The translations under genes were made by a program, and so were the position numbers. Under the pieces are notes generated by a model. It was not told the origin of the DNA. It did no database searches and saw only the letters and a program-made list of their open reading frames with translations. From Deinandra increscens subsp. villosa (Eukaryota > Streptophyta > Magnoliopsida > Asterales > Asteraceae), in NCBI GenBank assembly GCA_039602395.1, contig JBCNJP010000006.1, positions 65,009,775-65,073,774 of the forward strand: DNA of 64,000 nucleotides. Reading direction: 5' to 3'. Positions 61,251 through 64,000 of this stretch are shown one piece after another (the stretch's first letter is position 1; every line of letters starts with the position of its first letter).

Positions 61251-62512
61251 GGCCTTCTGTCCCAGGATTCACTTGCTCAGGTATGTGTTTTATTTTGAAA
61301 TTTCACAATGGAAATTCAGGTCAGTTCTTCTCACTCAATTTACTCATTTTCCTTATGTGTTTTACATTCATTATTTAGTCTCTGATATTAATTACGTGTT
61401 ACGTTTCATTTTTAAAATTGTTATTTAATGTTTTGAATTCGCTAAGATCTATGTTTTGCAAGACGGATTGCCTAAAATCCAGGGTATCCCAGGATTCAAG
61501 GTATTCAAGGTGCAGGATGATCGGAAATTCAAGGCATACGAAGCGAAGAATACTCAAGGTACTCCAAATCAAATGCAACAAATGTATTTCTCCTAAGTAT
61601 TGGGATTGGCCATCTCACTTCCGTATGGGTAAATTTTAAACCCATTCCTAAGGTTTAAGGATTATACGTCCTTCATCCGAATATGGGCTATCACGCCTCG
61701 CCTGGAGCGCACGTTGGCAATTTTTGCCTCGCCCGAGACGCACGTGACCCAAGTATGAAACCCTGGGATTGTGAGATCATCCGTGTTAACAGCATTGGTG
61801 GCAACCTTGCAATCCAGGGACATATGCGGACCTCTCAAGGTTTAAAACGATTAACGCGTTTTCAAGACGGATTGGTGCTAACGTACCAACTTAAGACACC
61901 CGAGGCAATACCCTAGTTCGCCAGTACGGCTTGAGGTGGTCCCTAGAATTCGCCAGTACGGCACCGGGCTTGACCCCAGTTCGCCAGTACGACACCGGGT
62001 TTGACCCCAGTATTTAAGGGCTTGACCCCAGAAACAATTCAAAGATTACCTAGTGGCCCAGGATTATTAATCTAATCCGGGGTCATAACGGTCAAAGCCC
62101 AAGAAGATTAACTCCTTGTCTAGTTAATTCTGATTGATATGTTCCTATTACAGGAAACATTCACAAGTCTGCTATAGATACGAGGAATCCTAAGATCCTG
62201 GGGGCAACCCAGAATTATCAAGGTAAACCCTAGAACCATTCCATACATTGCAAATATCATTCAAATATGTCAAACACAGGTATGTAAATAAAGCAGTTAT
62301 ATTTATAAGACCCAACCTGGGCCCGGAAAAGCTCCGGACTTCCCAGGCTGGGACATGTCAAAAGACCCTGGATATCGCATCCAGGGGTGGGCCATTGTCT
62401 TAAACAAAATATATACCGGGAAACATCATCCGGTATACCATCACATGCATAAAAATAAAATTGTTTTCAAACAAACATGAACCACAAAACATAAAAAGGT
62501 GACCCCTGTTCT
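61251..62512. other. Long spacer between pol and the antisense gene of the Tat-type element
   Basis: Non-coding, with many CCCAGGATT-like words. TTCGCCAGTACGG occurs three times at 61917, 61949 and 61980 (last base A in the third), partly with CACCGGGCTTGACCCCAG spacers. Two related CGCCTCGCCTGGAGCGCACG / GCCTCGCCCGAGACGCACG segments lie at 61693 and 61724. Confidence 0.6.
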
Positions 62513-64000
62513 TCAAGCTTCATCCTGAGGCACCTCCTTCGCTTCCTTCTCCTCCGCTGCCTTCTCTGCTGCCTTCGGGTCCTGGGTCGGCTGCTCTCCT
62601 CCCTTGGGCTGGTCGATATCCATGGCGTGACCAGCGGAGCCCTTGGATGGGGTGCTTTTGCTGGATCCAGGGCCGATTTCAGGGTCACACCCTGCAAGGA
62701 TGGTGGCGCCTAAATTGCGCAGTTTCTTTGCCCAGTCGGACACATCCCAGTTGGGGTTCTGAAACCCCAAATCCCTTGCCTCCTTCGCCATTTTCAGCCT
62801 GCACTGGAAAAGGGAGATGCGAGCGATGAGCTTGCCTTCATCGCCCTTAGCGGCTAAGGCAGACTCATGCGCAGCCCGTGCCTCCACTGCCTTCTTCTCA
62901 AGATCATGCACTAGACCCAGGTTCTTGTTGGCCACTATCCTGAGCGAGTTCAGCTCCTTGGTCAGGGCAGTAACCTCCTTCTTAGCAGCAGCCTCAGCAT
63001 CCTGGGCTCGCTTCTCAGCGGCCCAGACCATCTCCACGAATCGGATAGCAATCTGCAAGAGAAGGTAATGCTATTAACATTTATGACCTTGAATTGTTTA
63101 CCGTGTAGAAAATTCAGGGGTACCCAGGATTAACTTACTTGACGGGAAGAGGCCTCGGCATGGGCACGGAGCTCGGCGGCATCCAGGTTCTCCAGAGATT
63201 GCACAACGGGAGCAGAAGCAGTGGCAGTGGCCCTGGTCTTGCGCTTAGTACCAGAAGTCCTGGAGGGAGGAGCTTTGGGAGCCGTCATAGGTTCGGTCTT
63301 CACAGAGGTAATGACTTGCAGGTCCTGCTCGGAGTCACCTAGCAGAAAGTCGTCCAGATCAATGTTTTCCAGGTTGACAGGAGTGGCAGCAGCTGAAAAA
63401 GCATAAGAAGTTAACAGAATCCAGAGAAAATCCTAGGTCCGAAAGGCAGAGTACCAAGATACTTACAACTTGACATGCTGTGGGAGGTAGATGAAGCAGC
63501 TTGGTGGAGGTCCGTCCTGAATTCTCGGTCCACTTCGTTGATGCTAAGGAAAGCTTCAAATCTCTCGAACGTCCCAGAATTTGCGGGTCCAATGGAGCTT
63601 AAGCTGGGAACTACAGAACAAAAATCCAAGGTCAGTATTTGAATAGAATAAAATCCTAATCCCTAATGCAGGTAAAAACCTACCATCTACTCTCCATCTA
63701 ACTGGAAGGCTCATCCCTCCTGGAATTATGGACCTCTTGACAAAGAAAAATTTCCCTTTCCATTCCTCAAAAAAGGAAGCCCGAGGAATCATCTGAACCT
63801 CTTTGCTCAAGGCTTTGAATAGAAATCGATTGTTGCCGTGGGATTTGAGTTCATAACCCAGGGCCAGCTCAGGCAGACCAACCAGGGAATCGAACTCATT
63901 GTTCAACCGATCGATGGTACCCAGGATCCTCCAAATGATATGTAGGGTTTGGGCGTAGGCAAGACCGGTGGCCTTGAAAAACTCGGCCAGGAGGCCGGTG
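62513..64000 (-). CDS. Spliced antisense gene in the Tat-type element (putative gypsy-type transposon domain), partial
   Basis: It runs opposite to pol and enters from beyond the window. Exons read on the minus strand: 63684 to beyond 64000, 63467-63610, 63139-63392 and 62513-63052. All three introns (73, 74 and 86 bp) are GT-AG and phases agree throughout. The N-terminal part (LLAEFFKATGLAYAQTLHII, EEWKGKFFFVKR, RWRVDG) resembles the plant domain known as putative gypsy-type transposon (Transposase_28). Then comes an acidic segment with a basic TKRKTRATATA motif, a long Ala/Glu/Lys coiled-coil (about 62780-63050) and a low-complexity acidic tail ending VPQDEA. At least 417 residues are visible. 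Extra antisense frames downstream of pol are known in Tat elements; their function is not established. Confidence 0.75.

Overview
This is nuclear DNA of a flowering plant, most likely a eudicot. Two ordinary plant genes with introns sit in a dense mixture of transposable elements, AT microsatellites and decayed gene fragments. The transposon families (Tat-lineage Ty3/gypsy, Ty1/copia, Helitrons with CTAG ends, PIF/Harbinger, hAT and LINE remnants) are all plant-typical. The style recalls Asteraceae, but the sequence alone does not settle the species.

Layout. 1-16.5 kb: LINE remnant, a minus-strand Helitron end with exon-like B3-type fragments beside it, a SINE-like piece, a long AT-rich non-autonomous element, a captured exon of an IscA-type Fe-S assembly gene, a triple 28-nt hairpin repeat, a small Helitron candidate and a broken Harbinger transposase. 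16.56-18.32 kb: an intact two-exon gene of the steroid 5-alpha-reductase-like family. 19.5 kb: a PPR fragment. 20.06-32.97 kb (minus): a complete 32-exon UBP12/UBP13 (USP7-type) deubiquitinase gene, reconstructed exon by exon, 1123 codons, with all reading phases agreeing. 33-38.6 kb: a hAT (BED zinc finger) remnant and a 1.35-kb element with terminal inverted repeats of about 0.5 kb. 38.8-42.7 kb: a candidate 3.9-kb solo LTR with a 404-bp Helitron inside. 45.26-53.98 kb: a second Helitron of the same family, carrying a gene fragment and split by a 6.4-kb copia-type LTR element (perfect AACTT duplication, LTRs about 98% alike, decayed interior). 54.55-64 kb: a Tat-type Ty3/gypsy element with 5' LTR, tRNA-Lys-type PBS, gag-PR-RT-RH-second RH-IN and, downstream on the opposite strand, a spliced extra gene that runs off the window.

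The only genes likely to serve the host are the reductase-like gene and the UBP gene. The most unusual material is the intron-containing antisense gene of the Tat element, the copia-type element whose coding part is much more decayed than its LTRs and whose leader is built of two kinds of short repeats, and the nested Helitron family with one conserved 3' hairpin. No CRISPR, operon, rRNA or tRNA gene was seen.
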